Shown here one piece after another: positions 8,515-18,118 of a DNA stretch of 64,000 bases. The first letter of the stretch is position 1; the number at the start of each line of letters is the position of its first letter. The stretch is taken from NCBI GenBank assembly GCA_016786465.1, contig JAEUWC010000030.1:248001-312000 (forward strand). Direction: 5' to 3'. The DNA is from Bdellovibrionales bacterium. Lineage in GTDB: Bacteria; Bdellovibrionota; UBA1018. The translations under genes were made by a program, and so were the position numbers. The notes under the pieces were generated by a model. It did no database searches. It was given only the letters and a program-made list of their open reading frames with translations, and was not told the DNA's origin.

Positions 8515-9663
8515 TCAGCTTTTGCTTAACGATGGGCTGCAAGGCGAACGGGGTAACAGCCCACGGGCGCGAAGGTGACCATCAGTAAAAGCAGGCACCG
8601 AAATCATGTAGACTTCTTGGTTCACAACCCGGCTGAAGTCGATTTCTGGGACGGGAAGCCCGTTGATGGCGCCCAAGTGAACGTCGACCCATCCTTTGAA
8701 TGCGGTGTATTCGGCACCCATCTTCTGTTCGATCGCCCTTTGCAGGAAAGGAAGAATGTCCTTCACATCCTTTTTCATGAAATAAGCGACGTCGTTCTTC
8801 AGTTCTTCGGTGATGAACCCTGGGTATTCCAAACTGCTGTCCAAAAGAGTGAAGACGTTGTTGGTGCAGTTGTTGGTCATGATGTCGTAGGGTTCTTTGC
8901 GTCCACGGCGATCGACCGTCTGTATGGCATTGAATAACAAAGCTTCGGTTGCGCTCGAGATTCCTGGAATTCTTGAACGCGTCTTCGAGAAGTCCAATGT
9001 GTCGTACGTCAAGCGTCGGTCGTGATCGCCTTCGTGCTGCTTGCTTCGGTCTTGGATGGAATACATCCGATGAGCCAAGGCGAAGTTTTTTCCGACGGCC
9101 GAAGGAAAGAATGGAGTTTCGGGTTCGAGCGAGCTACGCGCAGCTTCAATCGAGAAGACGGCGGTCTTAACCAGTTTTGTTTTCGAAAGCATCGTTCCTG
9201 CGTCCTGATTTCCAACCAGTTCGAAACCGCCTCCGTCCTTAAAATAGAAAAGAACTTCTGTATGAACTTCCAGATTCTGGGTTTCCGGGCGCGACTTTGC
9301 CGCCCAGTGCTTCTGGGCTAATCCGATTTTTTCGATTTGCGAATTCATGGAAACGGGACGGCCGTTCTGGTCGACTTTTGCGCCACGAAGAATAGCGATG
9401 TAAAAGTTTCCTTGGTGTCGCATATTCGCGACTGCCAGCTGATCCTCGGGAATTCCCAATTTCACTTTGTCACCGGCGCTCAGCAGCATCAGCGAACGGC
9501 GTAGCTTGTTTTCTACTTTCTGCCCGGACCACTTTCCTTCGAAGGGCATCATGTCGTTTTCCTGCGTGTACTTTTGCAGGACTTCGACAGGGATCGCGGG
9601 ACCAGCGAAAGCGGTTGCCGAAAAGGCCAGAAACAATGCGAAAGTTCGAACCAGTGGTTTCAT
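8515..9663 (-). CDS. Secreted protein with a DUF4105-like Asn-Cys motif
   Basis: A 382-residue protein with a clear signal peptide cleaved near FAGP (residue 21). The middle region carries YDIMTNNCTNNVFTLLD, which resembles the 'Y-x-NC' core of DUF4105-type periplasmic domains thought to have a papain-like fold. A candidate His occurs earlier (HEGDHDRRLTYDTLDF). If the resemblance holds, it would be a periplasmic cysteine peptidase or acyltransferase; this is inference from a short motif. It is divergent from the lipoprotein gene at 9761. Confidence 0.75.
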   Translation of the reverse strand: MKPLVRTFALFLAFSATAFAGPAIPVEVLQKYTQENDMMPFEGKWSGQKVENKLRRSLMLLSAGDKVKLGIPEDQLAVANMRHQGNFYIAILRGAKVDQNGRPVSMNSQIEKIGLAQKHWAAKSRPETQNLEVHTEVLFYFKDGGGFELVGNQDAGTMLSKTKLVKTAVFSIEAARSSLEPETPFFPSAVGKNFALAHRMYSIQDRSKQHEGDHDRRLTYDTLDFSKTRSRIPGISSATEALLFNAIQTVDRRGRKEPYDIMTNNCTNNVFTLLDSSLEYPGFITEELKNDVAYFMKKDVKDILPFLQRAIEQKMGAEYTAFKGWVDVHLGAINGLPVPEIDFSRVVNQEVYMISVPAFTDGHLRARGLLPRSPCSPSLSKS

Positions 9664-9709
9664 TTTCTGATTCTATTCCCTGACGCAGCGGGTATTCAAT
9701 GCGACAAAT

Positions 9710-9736
9710 TTGACGCTCAAAAAAACGAATGATACC
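9710..9736 (+). promoter_or_regulatory. Candidate promoter, TTGACG-N15-GATACC
   Basis: TTGACG at 9710-9715 and GATACC at 9731-9736 lie 15 bases apart, 25 bases before the ATG at 9761. The same unusual arrangement (TTGAC[A/G] with GATA at 15-16 bases) occurs before 41452 and 50713. Confidence 0.35.
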
Positions 9737-9760
9737 TGTGTGTGAACGGGGGAATTTGGA

Positions 9761-10645
9761 ATGGAATCCAAAAAGAATGTGTCTGTATTTTTGGCTTTGT
9801 CGGCTTTGGCCTTTGCGCTTGCATCATGCGGTAAGGAAGACGACGAATTCGAAGCCAAGCGGCTTTGCTACGAAAAACGCGTAGCGCCCCTTCGTGACCG
9901 TGCCGCCGCGGGCGATCCCACTGCCCGCGCAAGACTTCAACCTGAATTCTTGAACCGATACGCAGAAGATTGCGGAATGACGGCCGAAGAAAAGAAAAAG
10001 GTCTTAGGATCCGAAGCAACGATCGCAACCCCACGTCCAAGTTCGACTTCAACTTCACAACCTTCGCCGAATCCAACAACCACGGCACTTCCAACGCAAG
10101 TTCAAGATGTCCCCGTTCAGGAAATGACTGCGATTTTGAAGTCAGTTCCCAATGATGGCAAATGTCGTCTTCGCTACTTTGATTCGTCAGCCGGCGCCAA
10201 CGCGGGTTACAACGTGCTTGCCGGGAATACGGTGATCCAAGCGACGGGCTTGACCTATTTCAACCAGGGAATTTCGGCGTATACGAACGCGGTTTATGAT
10301 CGCACTTGTAGCGCTGGCGCTGCCGAAAACTGCACGCTTCGGTTCAGAAGCGCAAAATCAAAATCTTTCCGCGGCTATTACGTCGCAATTGAAGGAAATG
10401 ACTTGGTCAGCACGGGTTACAGCCTGGCATCGGACGCGGTTCGCGATTTCAATCGACTGAAAGCCGCGGGAATCTGCGAATTGAAGGTCAAAGCAAACTG
10501 CAGCGTGGTCGACTTGCGACCCGGACAAACGGGTTTCGCAGTCGTAAGCGACACCAACGGTTGGATGCATGATTATCCGATGTCGCGGCAAGATGAAGCG
10601 GACTTCCAGCTGACCAAGCTTCGCGACATGGGATTTTGCAACTAA
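9761..10645 (+). CDS. Lipoprotein of unknown function with a Ser/Thr/Pro linker
   Basis: A 294-residue predicted lipoprotein with lipobox ALASC at residue ~23. An acidic and basic helical segment follows, then a Ser/Thr/Pro-rich linker (~100-125), then a C-terminal domain with several paired Cys residues (GKCRLRYF, DRTCSAGAAENC, GICELKVKANC, MGFC) that probably form disulfides. The linker-plus-Cys-rich layout suggests a surface or periplasmic binding domain, but I recognise no family. A GGGGG ribosome site precedes the ATG. It converges with the next gene with 13 bases between the stops. Confidence 0.8.
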   Translation: MESKKNVSVFLALSALAFALASCGKEDDEFEAKRLCYEKRVAPLRDRAAAGDPTARARLQPEFLNRYAEDCGMTAEEKKKVLGSEATIATPRPSSTSTSQPSPNPTTTALPTQVQDVPVQEMTAILKSVPNDGKCRLRYFDSSAGANAGYNVLAGNTVIQATGLTYFNQGISAYTNAVYDRTCSAGAAENCTLRFRSAKSKSFRGYYVAIEGNDLVSTGYSLASDAVRDFNRLKAAGICELKVKANCSVVDLRPGQTGFAVVSDTNGWMHDYPMSRQDEADFQLTKLRDMGFCN

Positions 10646-10658
10646 GACGTTTAGGTTC

Positions 10659-11762
10659 CTAGTCGACCGTCACTAGCGAACGTCCCGACTTGCGTCTTCC
10701 GCCCGTCGAGATCTTCGAAGGTTCCAGCCCCATCAGCTTTTCTAAAGTTGGGCGAATGTCGACGTGAAAGAAGCGGTCGTCTTCGGTCGCGCGAATGCCA
10801 GCCTGCTTGCGAAAGTTTTCTGAAGGTAAAACTAGCGCCCAGATATAACGTGAATCCAGCCATTCACGGCTGTGTTTTGGAAATAGCAATCCGCGACCGC
10901 GGCCGTGATCCGTCGTGACCACAATGGAAGTGTTGGCACCGTAAGATCCCATTGATTTCAAAGTATCGACCAGCTGAACAAAGCGCGAATTGAAGTCACG
11001 AAGCGTCGCCAAGTACCCAGGGTAATCTTTCTTGTGAGCGTATTCGTCGGGTTCAACAAACATCATGTAAAGGAATTTGGGTTGAAACGTCTTGAGATAA
11101 AGATGGCCCATTTCAAAGGTGTATTTGTCCCACCTTGAACCACCCCAGCGTGTTGGGCGATCGACAAGCGCTTGGGCTTGAATCGCGTCAAAGGGGGCGG
11201 ATTCTTGAGGAGTCAGACCGCGAACTGGACCAAATTCAATGCTACGCACAGCGGTCTGAGCGCCTTTTTCCAAAACCCGATCAATCAGGTCCCAAGATGC
11301 AAAGGTTGCCACTTTTTTCGGGTCTGTCTTTTCCTTCAAAATCAGTCGATCGATGACCGTTTCGTGCGGGGTGTTAGGGCATCCGTTCTCTCGGCACTTT
11401 TCTTCGAAGACCCCCGACAGGATCGACGTGTAGCCGGGTTGGCTTAGGGCGATTTTGTTCGAAATCACCATCGGACTTCTTGTTTTGCCCCACGAATCTT
11501 TCCACTTATTTCCGAAGGAAAACCCGTTCGCTTGGATGATTTTTTCAATATCGGGAATCAAGGACGATCCCTTCTTTTCGCCCGCCTTTTTGGACATCTG
11601 CACGCCTTTAAAAATTTCACGATAGCGCACCCCGTCCAAAGTGATCAAAATCACATTGCCGGATGGCGCGGTGGGCGCTGCTAGCGCGGCTTTTCCGGAA
11701 ATGAATCCGTCTAAAAATAGCAGAGCAAATAGGGCCAGGATTTTCGATTTGAAGTGATGCAT
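10659..11762 (-). CDS. Secreted alkaline-phosphatase-superfamily phosphodiesterase/sulfatase-like enzyme
   Basis: A 367-residue secreted hydrolase of the alkaline phosphatase superfamily (type I phosphodiesterase/sulfatase fold). After a signal peptide come the first metal ligand in ILITLDGVRY and a probable nucleophile Thr/Ser in SQPGYTSILSG. The distal metal ligands are EPDEYAH and TTDHGRG, with a final His near FFHVDIRPTLEKL. This set supports a working dimetal site. The substrate (phosphodiester, phosphonate or sulfate) cannot be told. It is divergent from the PLD-like gene. Confidence 0.85.
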   Translation of the reverse strand: MHHFKSKILALFALLFLDGFISGKAALAAPTAPSGNVILITLDGVRYREIFKGVQMSKKAGEKKGSSLIPDIEKIIQANGFSFGNKWKDSWGKTRSPMVISNKIALSQPGYTSILSGVFEEKCRENGCPNTPHETVIDRLILKEKTDPKKVATFASWDLIDRVLEKGAQTAVRSIEFGPVRGLTPQESAPFDAIQAQALVDRPTRWGGSRWDKYTFEMGHLYLKTFQPKFLYMMFVEPDEYAHKKDYPGYLATLRDFNSRFVQLVDTLKSMGSYGANTSIVVTTDHGRGRGLLFPKHSREWLDSRYIWALVLPSENFRKQAGIRATEDDRFFHVDIRPTLEKLMGLEPSKISTGGRRKSGRSLVTVD

Positions 11763-11920
11763 TCGGAAAAGGTTCGCATAACTTGACTAATGGCGGGGCA
11801 TATCAATTTAAAAATTCAGATTAGGAAATGGTTAGGACGCAAAACAACAGTCCGCGTCATGCCCTTTCTTCGATATGATTCTGCAAATTTTAACGAAGTT
11901 CTTCAGTGGGGGAAGAATTC

Positions 11921-13147
11921 ATGAAGCCCGTTTCAAACTTGGCCCTGATCGGACCTTTGGTTTGTGGACTTTTCGTTTCTAACTTGGCAACCGCGGGGTT
12001 TCCGAACCCGTTCCAACTTTCGTTGGAAACGGCGACGGCGTCTTTTCCAGTCGGAAGCCAGTCGAAGCTCAATCTAGGGTTCAAAGTGAATTCTCAGTCC
12101 AATTCACTTTTGGACATGATCGATGCAACCAAATCGACCCTGGATATCGAGATCTACGAGATGTCGAGCGTCACGGTTCGAAATGCAGTTTACGCCGCGC
12201 AGAAGCGGGGTGTTTCGGTACGAATCATTTATGAACCCAAGCCCGTCGGTTCTTCCTGCGACATTGTTGGCGGAGTCAGCGGTGCCGTTCAATCCAAAGA
12301 TCCGAACTGCATGGCCACTGTTTCATTTCTGAAACAGGTCGAAAAGAACGGAGGTCAAACCGTTCCTTTTAATAAGAAACTTTGTGGAACCGCGACGACT
12401 AGCTGCTTTCAACACGGCAAGATCGTTATTTCTGACAAGAAAGTAGCCTTGGTCAGCACCGGAAACTTCAATTCTTCGAACCTTTGCCTTTCTTTGGAAA
12501 AACCGTCGAAGTGCAATCGAGACTATTCCGTGGTTGTCGATGATTCGGAAATCCTGGCGGGTCTTCAGTCTTTCTTTGATCAGGATTTTGCTGCCGCACC
12601 TTTCGACCCAAAAAGTCTTTTGACCCCAAAGCTAGCGCAGAAGATGACGGTCAGCCCGATTTCAAAGCAGGCGCTGATCGACATGATCCAGTCAGCAAAG
12701 ACTTCGGTCGAAGTACAGAACCAGTACCTTCGTGATCCGGACTTGAACCAGGCTTTGATCGATGTCGCGACCCGCGGTGTGAAAGTTCAATTAATGGTCG
12801 TTTCGGCCTGCAACTTTGGAAAGCCGACAGCAAAAGATACGCAGCAGTTCAATTCGATTTACGGTGCATTTGCGCAGGCCGGAATCGACGCACGTTTCTT
12901 CACCAAGAAAATTCAGGTCAACGGATACCCGGGTTACATGCACGCCAAGGCGATCGTCGTAGACGGAAAGTACGGCTGGGTCGGTTCGATCAATGGATCG
13001 ACCACTTCGTTGGATTCAAATCGCGAATACGGGGTTTTCTTTGACGAAGCGACTTGGGTTCAGTCCCTGCAGGGTCAAATGGCATCCGATTTCACCCACC
13101 AGATGTCAGCGAATTTGCAAGAAAGCCTGACCTGCGTAAAGGACTAA
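11921..13147 (+). CDS. Secreted phospholipase D-like protein (two HKD motifs)
   Basis: A secreted PLD-superfamily hydrolase of 408 residues. A signal peptide (to ~Ala27) is followed by two HKD half-sites: HGKIVISD (His165) with GNFNSSN downstream, and HAKAIVVDG (His341) with GSINGSTTSLDSNRE downstream. Both halves are intact, as expected for one composite active site, so phosphodiesterase activity (phospholipase, nuclease or transferase) is likely. The ATG at 11921 was chosen over an in-frame GTG at 11906 because a GGGGGAAG ribosome site lies between them. Its end overlaps the convergent HExxH gene by four bases. In a predatory organism it could attack prey membranes, which is inference. Confidence 0.88.
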   Translation: MKPVSNLALIGPLVCGLFVSNLATAGFPNPFQLSLETATASFPVGSQSKLNLGFKVNSQSNSLLDMIDATKSTLDIEIYEMSSVTVRNAVYAAQKRGVSVRIIYEPKPVGSSCDIVGGVSGAVQSKDPNCMATVSFLKQVEKNGGQTVPFNKKLCGTATTSCFQHGKIVISDKKVALVSTGNFNSSNLCLSLEKPSKCNRDYSVVVDDSEILAGLQSFFDQDFAAAPFDPKSLLTPKLAQKMTVSPISKQALIDMIQSAKTSVEVQNQYLRDPDLNQALIDVATRGVKVQLMVVSACNFGKPTAKDTQQFNSIYGAFAQAGIDARFFTKKIQVNGYPGYMHAKAIVVDGKYGWVGSINGSTTSLDSNREYGVFFDEATWVQSLQGQMASDFTHQMSANLQESLTCVKD

Positions 13148-14370
13148 AGTCCTCGAGTCTGAAAGACTTCGTGGGCCTTGAGGATCTGGACCATCGGTTT
13201 TTGGCTGTTGTCCTGTATGGACTGTATGATCGCACGTTCGAAATCCAATTGGATTTCGCTGCTGCGGTCTAAGTAGGCCAGCGCACCGTAAATGATTTGA
13301 TTTCCTTCTTCGCCGAAAGATTCTTGAAGCTGATACAGCAGCGAAAATACGAAGCTTCCGGTTGCAGCCATCAGCGACCGGTCTTGATCGAATGAGAACT
13401 TAGCTTTCGACTTTGCGTTCTTGGGTAAATAGCCTTTCGCGGCTTTTTTGGTTTTCTGTGCAAGTCGAGTCAGCCCCGAAACCTGGTAGGCAAAGTAATT
13501 TGGATAGCCTTCGACAATTGAAGTTGGGCGGAAAAGCCCCAATTGTCCTTCGAAAACCAAGTGAGCAAATTCGTGATAAACGACTTCGGGAATCATCGCA
13601 GTATCGATGTACTGGGTTGCCGAAAATGGTTTTGCGAGCACGGCCAGGAACGGAATCACGACTTCGCTAATCAAAATCGATGTACCTAAGCTGACCAAGT
13701 GATTGCTCCAAACGGGTTTGATTCCGTAGGAAAGTGTTGCCCCGATCTTGACGATTTCCGGGTAAAGCAGCTGTTGAAGAATCGCTTTCTTAAAATGTCC
13801 TTGATTCAATACCGCCGTCAGTTGCTGAGTGAAGCTTGGGATTTTTTCCTTTTTTGAAGCGTAGAACCAAATTTCATTTCCCCAGGCCGGGACGTCCGTT
13901 GCTTTCATCATGTCGGATGCTGGGATGGTCAAAGAATTATTGTACTGCTTGCTTCCGTCGCGAACGAAATGGCTGACATCTGAATAGGGAAGGTCCATTT
14001 CGATTCGAATGGTCACCGGATAAGCAATCTGTGTCGCCAATGCTTGAAGTGCAGGAATTTTCTGCGAAAGGTCGTCAAAGGTCGCCCGCGCTTTTTCTAG
14101 GTGGTAGTAAACCGTAGCCGCGTGTCGGACTAGGTTGGGATCGCCATCAAATCGAACGACTCGATCGGTGTCTTTCTCTAGAATCTTAAAATGCGTACCT
14201 TCGAATGCCACTGAACTGGTCAGGTCGGTTAATTCGATCTTTTCTTCGGTTAGCCTACCTTTTTCATTACGAACTGGGACTGTGAATGTCTGCGCGGACG
14301 CGGACGCAATCGAAATCAAGGCAGTTGCAAAGGCAGCAAGGAATTTAGTTCCGAATAAGGTGTGTCTCAT
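13144..14370 (-). CDS. Secreted HExxH metallopeptidase-like protein
   Basis: A 408-residue secreted protein with a signal peptide ending near ASAQ. It carries VVYHEFAHLVFEG (HExxH at 266-270) followed ~17 residues later by VEGYPNYFAY, whose Glu could be the third zinc ligand (gluzincin pattern). A hydrophobic stretch (~235-250) lies just before the site. I do not recognise the family. The ATG at 14370 has a GAGGG site and overlaps the end of the upstream gene by 26 bases, so the two are translationally coupled; an in-frame ATG at 14415 would give an atypical N terminus. Confidence 0.82.
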   Translation of the reverse strand: MRHTLFGTKFLAAFATALISIASASAQTFTVPVRNEKGRLTEEKIELTDLTSSVAFEGTHFKILEKDTDRVVRFDGDPNLVRHAATVYYHLEKARATFDDLSQKIPALQALATQIAYPVTIRIEMDLPYSDVSHFVRDGSKQYNNSLTIPASDMMKATDVPAWGNEIWFYASKKEKIPSFTQQLTAVLNQGHFKKAILQQLLYPEIVKIGATLSYGIKPVWSNHLVSLGTSILISEVVIPFLAVLAKPFSATQYIDTAMIPEVVYHEFAHLVFEGQLGLFRPTSIVEGYPNYFAYQVSGLTRLAQKTKKAAKGYLPKNAKSKAKFSFDQDRSLMAATGSFVFSLLYQLQESFGEEGNQIIYGALAYLDRSSEIQLDFERAIIQSIQDNSQKPMVQILKAHEVFQTRGL

Positions 14371-15472
14371 TGGCCCTCGCTTTCTCCATAGTCTTGTTTC
14401 TTTCGATCGCTTCATACACCAAGGTGCCTAGGGTGATAAAAGGCGCGGTTGCAGGAATCTGGTACAGAACGACTTTTGCGGTCGACCAGGCAACCAGGCC
14501 AAGGCTTTTGACCCAATTTTTCTTGGGTTCGCGCAAGTCGCCGTAATTCATGACGACCATGAACGATTCCGGGTCAATTGCGCCGGTTAAGTAGGAAGCA
14601 AAAAGCGAATCGCCCAATGTAATCTGACGATCTGAAAAGTACGCACTTTGGGTTTTGTTCAACTGAATGTCGAATTGATTGATCGAAAGACGGAAAATGT
14701 CCGACGGGGTCAATTCGATTTCGATCGTGCCACCGGGCACCTTGGGATTCTCGAGCACAACTTTCCCCGACGTGGAAGTCATGATGTCCAAGGTTTGGTT
14801 GAACGGATCCGCCAAAAGGTTGATTTGCCCGCGATTGAAATTCAAAAGAAGGTATTCGTGAATCGAAAGTTTTCCCAGGATGGGGTGTTTGCGCTGAAAG
14901 TACTTAGGAAGAATCTTTACCAATTTTTTGTGCAGTACTTCTTGATCGGGGCTAGAAAATTTCAGCTTACGAATTTTTTCGTAATGCGCGACGTTCACCC
15001 AGTACTGGCGAAGGTTCGGAAATTTTTGAAGTTTCTTTTTATTCAATTCGACATCGTCTTGAGACACGAATTCAATCGTGTTTGATATCTTCTTGAAGAA
15101 AGTCCAGGTGACTTCGTCGATGCACTGACCTTGATGAAGGCGCTTCAGATCTTTCAGGTACTTGCCACCCCAGGCAGTTGAAACCCACGTCGGATTTTCC
15201 GAAAATTCGTCAGGGCTATAGATCCAGTCCCGATGAGCCTTCGCATGGTGAAGAACTGGCATCAGCATGTCGTGCACGGAAAGTGTTTCGCCCTTGATTG
15301 AACGATCTTTCAGTTCCTGAATGGCCTTGCCTAGGTCGGTGGCGCAGGGATTTGCTGGAGCCGCTTCAAGCGTAGACGACACCAGCAGTGCCAAGGGCAC
15401 GGCTAAGTGCACGAAGTATATTGGTTTTTTTGAGCCCCAGATTCCCATTGGCACTGGTTTAACGCAATGCAT
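14345..15472 (-). CDS. Secreted protein of unknown function, operon partner of the HExxH protein
   Basis: Not recognised. The 375-residue product has an N-terminal hydrophobic segment (IYFVHLAVPLALLVSS) that looks like a signal peptide. A long polar, Lys-rich central region follows, then a hydrophobic segment close to the C terminus (~340-360) before a charged tail. Two Cys near the mature N terminus (NPCATD and GQCIDE) may pair. It is first in a two-gene unit with the HExxH protein (26-base overlap), which suggests the two products work together, perhaps as a membrane-bound partner of the protease. A GGAG site lies ~12 bases before the ATG. Confidence 0.75.
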   Translation of the reverse strand: MHCVKPVPMGIWGSKKPIYFVHLAVPLALLVSSTLEAAPANPCATDLGKAIQELKDRSIKGETLSVHDMLMPVLHHAKAHRDWIYSPDEFSENPTWVSTAWGGKYLKDLKRLHQGQCIDEVTWTFFKKISNTIEFVSQDDVELNKKKLQKFPNLRQYWVNVAHYEKIRKLKFSSPDQEVLHKKLVKILPKYFQRKHPILGKLSIHEYLLLNFNRGQINLLADPFNQTLDIMTSTSGKVVLENPKVPGGTIEIELTPSDIFRLSINQFDIQLNKTQSAYFSDRQITLGDSLFASYLTGAIDPESFMVVMNYGDLREPKKNWVKSLGLVAWSTAKVVLYQIPATAPFITLGTLVYEAIERNKTMEKARANETHLIRN

Positions 15473-15631
15473 CTAAAATCACAACTCCAATCTTGGGGCC
15501 ATTTTGTAACCGGCTTTCGCGAGGATTCCGTGCCAGTGCGCATAAATTCGCGGTGAAGTCTGGCACATGCCTTGCTCAACGGGCCTGCAGATCTATTGAG
15601 AGAAGTTTTTTCGCACTCGGGAGGGTGGTCC

Positions 15632-16804
15632 ATGTTGCTTCGTCGTTCGTTGTCAGTCGTTTTGGTTTCTCAGCTAGTTTTAGGTTCGATCGCGCCCACG
15701 GTTCAGGCGGCACAAACTTCGGCGCCAAAAGCGTCGTTCGTTTCGATCCTAAAGAATCACCGTGCTGAACTGGAAAAGTCCGGAGCGGACCACGGGGATG
15801 TGATGAATCGATTTGCAAAAGAATTGATTGATCAAAACGTCGGCGTTGATGAAGTCAGCGGTTTCGTGAAGACCCAGCTATCATCCAAGGAATTCAAGGC
15901 CTATCAGAAGTATATGGATACGGCCCTAATGGGTCTGGACCCCAACCAGCTTTCAACTGAAGAATTTTCTCAGATTGTCGAACAAGCTTTGAAAGTAACC
16001 CAAGCGAAAGGCCTAACTTGGTCCAGCTGCACAACGATGACCGGTGGGATTGTTCTAGGAGCAGCTTCATTGATTGTTGGAATCATCGCTTTGGCTAAAG
16101 CAAAAATCGACTTTCAGGCCAAGAAGTTGATTACCCCGCAAGACCTTCAAAAGACTCGGGACGGAGAAATCAGTTCAATCAAAAGCACCTATAGTACAAA
16201 GACCACGATCCTTCGCGATCCTCAGGCCTACTATGACGGAAAAATCCAAAGCAGCTATGTCCAGATGGGGTTGAATAATCAATCGATTCAGGACTACCAG
16301 CTTCGTCGCGCGGACGCAGAAACACGTCGTTCGAACTTAGAATATGCTTATTCGCAAGCCGTGACTGAAAACGACCGTTACTATTATTCGAACGAGATCG
16401 ACAAAGTGGAGAGCCAGATCAGAAGCTACAACGACTCGATTTCGAGCCTGCAGTATAGCAACCAAACTTTGCTGAGCAATATTTCGAAGTATCAGTCCAG
16501 AAAGATTTACTATTCTGATCCAGCCGTCATCGCGGCTGAAAAAGCGGAATTGGAAGTTTGGTATCCACAGGCGCTGGCCACTGCCGAAGACAAATTTCAA
16601 GTCAGCCTAGCCAACCTAGACAAGACCAACGACTTGATTCGTGAAGACAATGAAGCACGTCGTCTAGAGATTGAGGAAAAGAACGTGGATATTGCAAAGA
16701 CCAAGAAGACCTTGGGAATTATTGCTGGCATCGGTGGGGCCGCTTCCCTGGCAGCCCTTCTGACCAGCGTGTCTAGCTGCCAGAAGTCCCGATACGGCTG
16801 GTAG
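15632..16804 (+). CDS. Coiled-coil membrane-hairpin protein, paralog A
   Basis: Not recognised, but clearly a paralog of the next gene. The 390 residues comprise a signal peptide (1-27) and an all-helical region, then the signature KGLTWSSC (Cys133) just before a hydrophobic segment (137-155). About 190 residues of Gln/Asn/Tyr/Ser-rich coiled coil follow, with the shared DPAVIAAE block. A Gly/Ala-rich second hydrophobic segment (360-382) precedes a final Cys and short basic tail. This predicts a hairpin anchored at both ends with a soluble coiled coil between. The ATG at 15632 has a GGGAGG site; the frame is open 60 bases further upstream but with no signal-peptide logic. Confidence 0.85.
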   Translation: MLLRRSLSVVLVSQLVLGSIAPTVQAAQTSAPKASFVSILKNHRAELEKSGADHGDVMNRFAKELIDQNVGVDEVSGFVKTQLSSKEFKAYQKYMDTALMGLDPNQLSTEEFSQIVEQALKVTQAKGLTWSSCTTMTGGIVLGAASLIVGIIALAKAKIDFQAKKLITPQDLQKTRDGEISSIKSTYSTKTTILRDPQAYYDGKIQSSYVQMGLNNQSIQDYQLRRADAETRRSNLEYAYSQAVTENDRYYYSNEIDKVESQIRSYNDSISSLQYSNQTLLSNISKYQSRKIYYSDPAVIAAEKAELEVWYPQALATAEDKFQVSLANLDKTNDLIREDNEARRLEIEEKNVDIAKTKKTLGIIAGIGGAASLAALLTSVSSCQKSRYGW

Positions 16805-16813
16805 TAGCGCCTA

Positions 16814-16876
16814 AAACGCAAAGGACCAAAGACTGGGATCAAAGTGACTAGTGCACTTTGATCCCAGTCTGCGTTT
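16814..16876. terminator. Perfect 17-bp hairpin between the tandem paralogs
   Basis: Arms at 16830-16846 and 16854-16870 are perfectly complementary around a 7-base loop (ACTAGTG). Outer arms AAACGC (16814-16819) and GCGTTT (16871-16876) could extend it past a 10-base bulge. No T-run follows, so it may be a processing or stabilising hairpin or a two-way terminator rather than a classic intrinsic terminator. Confidence 0.6.
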
Positions 16877-16984
16877 CAGGGTCTTAAGTTGCTGTAAAAC
16901 GAACTTGGGTCGGCACACCCCTTGCTCAGTGTTCTTCAAAACAATCAATTGCTGTTTTTGGGCAATCAAGAAGGGGTTCTTGTC

Positions 16985-18091
16985 ATGTTACGTACTTTTG
17001 TTGTTTCGGTTTTGATTCTTCAACTTTCAGGTGTCTCGGCTGTCCAAGCTGCGACCACATCTTCAGTCAAGAAGCCTTTCGAACAGGTCCTGACTGATTA
17101 TCGATACAAGCTAGAACAGTCGCAGTCGGACCGCGAAGCTTTGATGAAGTCGCTTTCGACCGATCTTTTGGATCAGGGTTACACGACAGCGGATCTAGAA
17201 GCCTTCGTCGGCAAGAAACTGTCGAAAAAGGAATACGCAGAATTTCAGAAATTTTTGAAAATCTCGCTGGCAGGAATCGAGCCTTCCCAAATGACGGCAG
17301 AAGAATTTTCGGGCGTCGTCGAACAAGCCTTAGTGGCAACGCAGCCCAAAGGCCTTACCTGGAGCAGTTGTGCAACCCGGACGTCAGGAATTGTTTTGGG
17401 CGTTGCTGCGGTGGTCTTGGGAATCATCGCGATTGCGAAAAAGAAATTGGATCTGATTACCATCGAGCAACTGAACAAAGAGCACAACCAGAAGGCTGGG
17501 CAAATTAACTTCACCTATAATGATACAAACCAGAAGTTGGATAACCCGACTGGATACTTCAATTCAAAGATCAGTGATGCCGAATCGCGGATCAATTCGA
17601 ACATGAATTCAGTCAGCTACTACCAGAATGAAATCAATAAGAATTCAAGTGCGATTTCCTGGGGCTGTTCAAGCAGTTTAGACGAAGACGAAGCTGACCG
17701 ATGCTACGACAATTTGGAATCTCTTCGACGCGAGAATCAGCATTACCAAGAAAAGATTTCCAGCCTTCAAAACGACACGATCAATCAGCTGCAGAATATT
17801 CGTCGTTATGAAGCCGAGAAGATTCGATATCAAGATCCAGCCGTCATTGCAGCAGAACGCGCTGAGCTTGAAATCTGGTATCCAGGCGCTGTTCAGGCCG
17901 AGAACGAACGTTATCAGCTGAGCTTGGCTGAAATGCCGGCGAAGAACGAAGAGATTTCGGAAAAGAACGACGAGATTCGGAAGACGAAAACCACGTTGGG
18001 GATTCTTGCGGGGTTCGGTGGAGCGGCATCACTTGCGCTGATTCTTAGCAGCCGAAGCTGCGAGTATCAGCAGCAGGCGGCGATCCGCTAA
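16985..18091 (+). CDS. Coiled-coil membrane-hairpin protein, paralog B
   Basis: Paralog of the preceding gene, 368 residues, same order of parts: signal peptide (1-23), helical region, KGLTWSSC (Cys129), hydrophobic segment (~133-150), Asn/Gln/Glu-rich coiled coil, the DPAVIAAERAELEIWYPGA block, KTKTTLGILAGFGG hydrophobic segment and a terminal Cys-containing tail. It differs by an extra Cys pair in the coiled coil (WGCSSSLDEDEADRCY). The ends are better conserved than the coiled coil, which suggests that the membrane anchors and the Cys sites matter most. The ATG at 16985 follows AAGAAGGGG; upstream in-frame codons are discarded. Confidence 0.85.
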   Translation: MLRTFVVSVLILQLSGVSAVQAATTSSVKKPFEQVLTDYRYKLEQSQSDREALMKSLSTDLLDQGYTTADLEAFVGKKLSKKEYAEFQKFLKISLAGIEPSQMTAEEFSGVVEQALVATQPKGLTWSSCATRTSGIVLGVAAVVLGIIAIAKKKLDLITIEQLNKEHNQKAGQINFTYNDTNQKLDNPTGYFNSKISDAESRINSNMNSVSYYQNEINKNSSAISWGCSSSLDEDEADRCYDNLESLRRENQHYQEKISSLQNDTINQLQNIRRYEAEKIRYQDPAVIAAERAELEIWYPGAVQAENERYQLSLAEMPAKNEEISEKNDEIRKTKTTLGILAGFGGAASLALILSSRSCEYQQQAAIR

Positions 18092-18118
18092 TAAACGGTC
18101 GTTCTTTCAGCTATTTTT

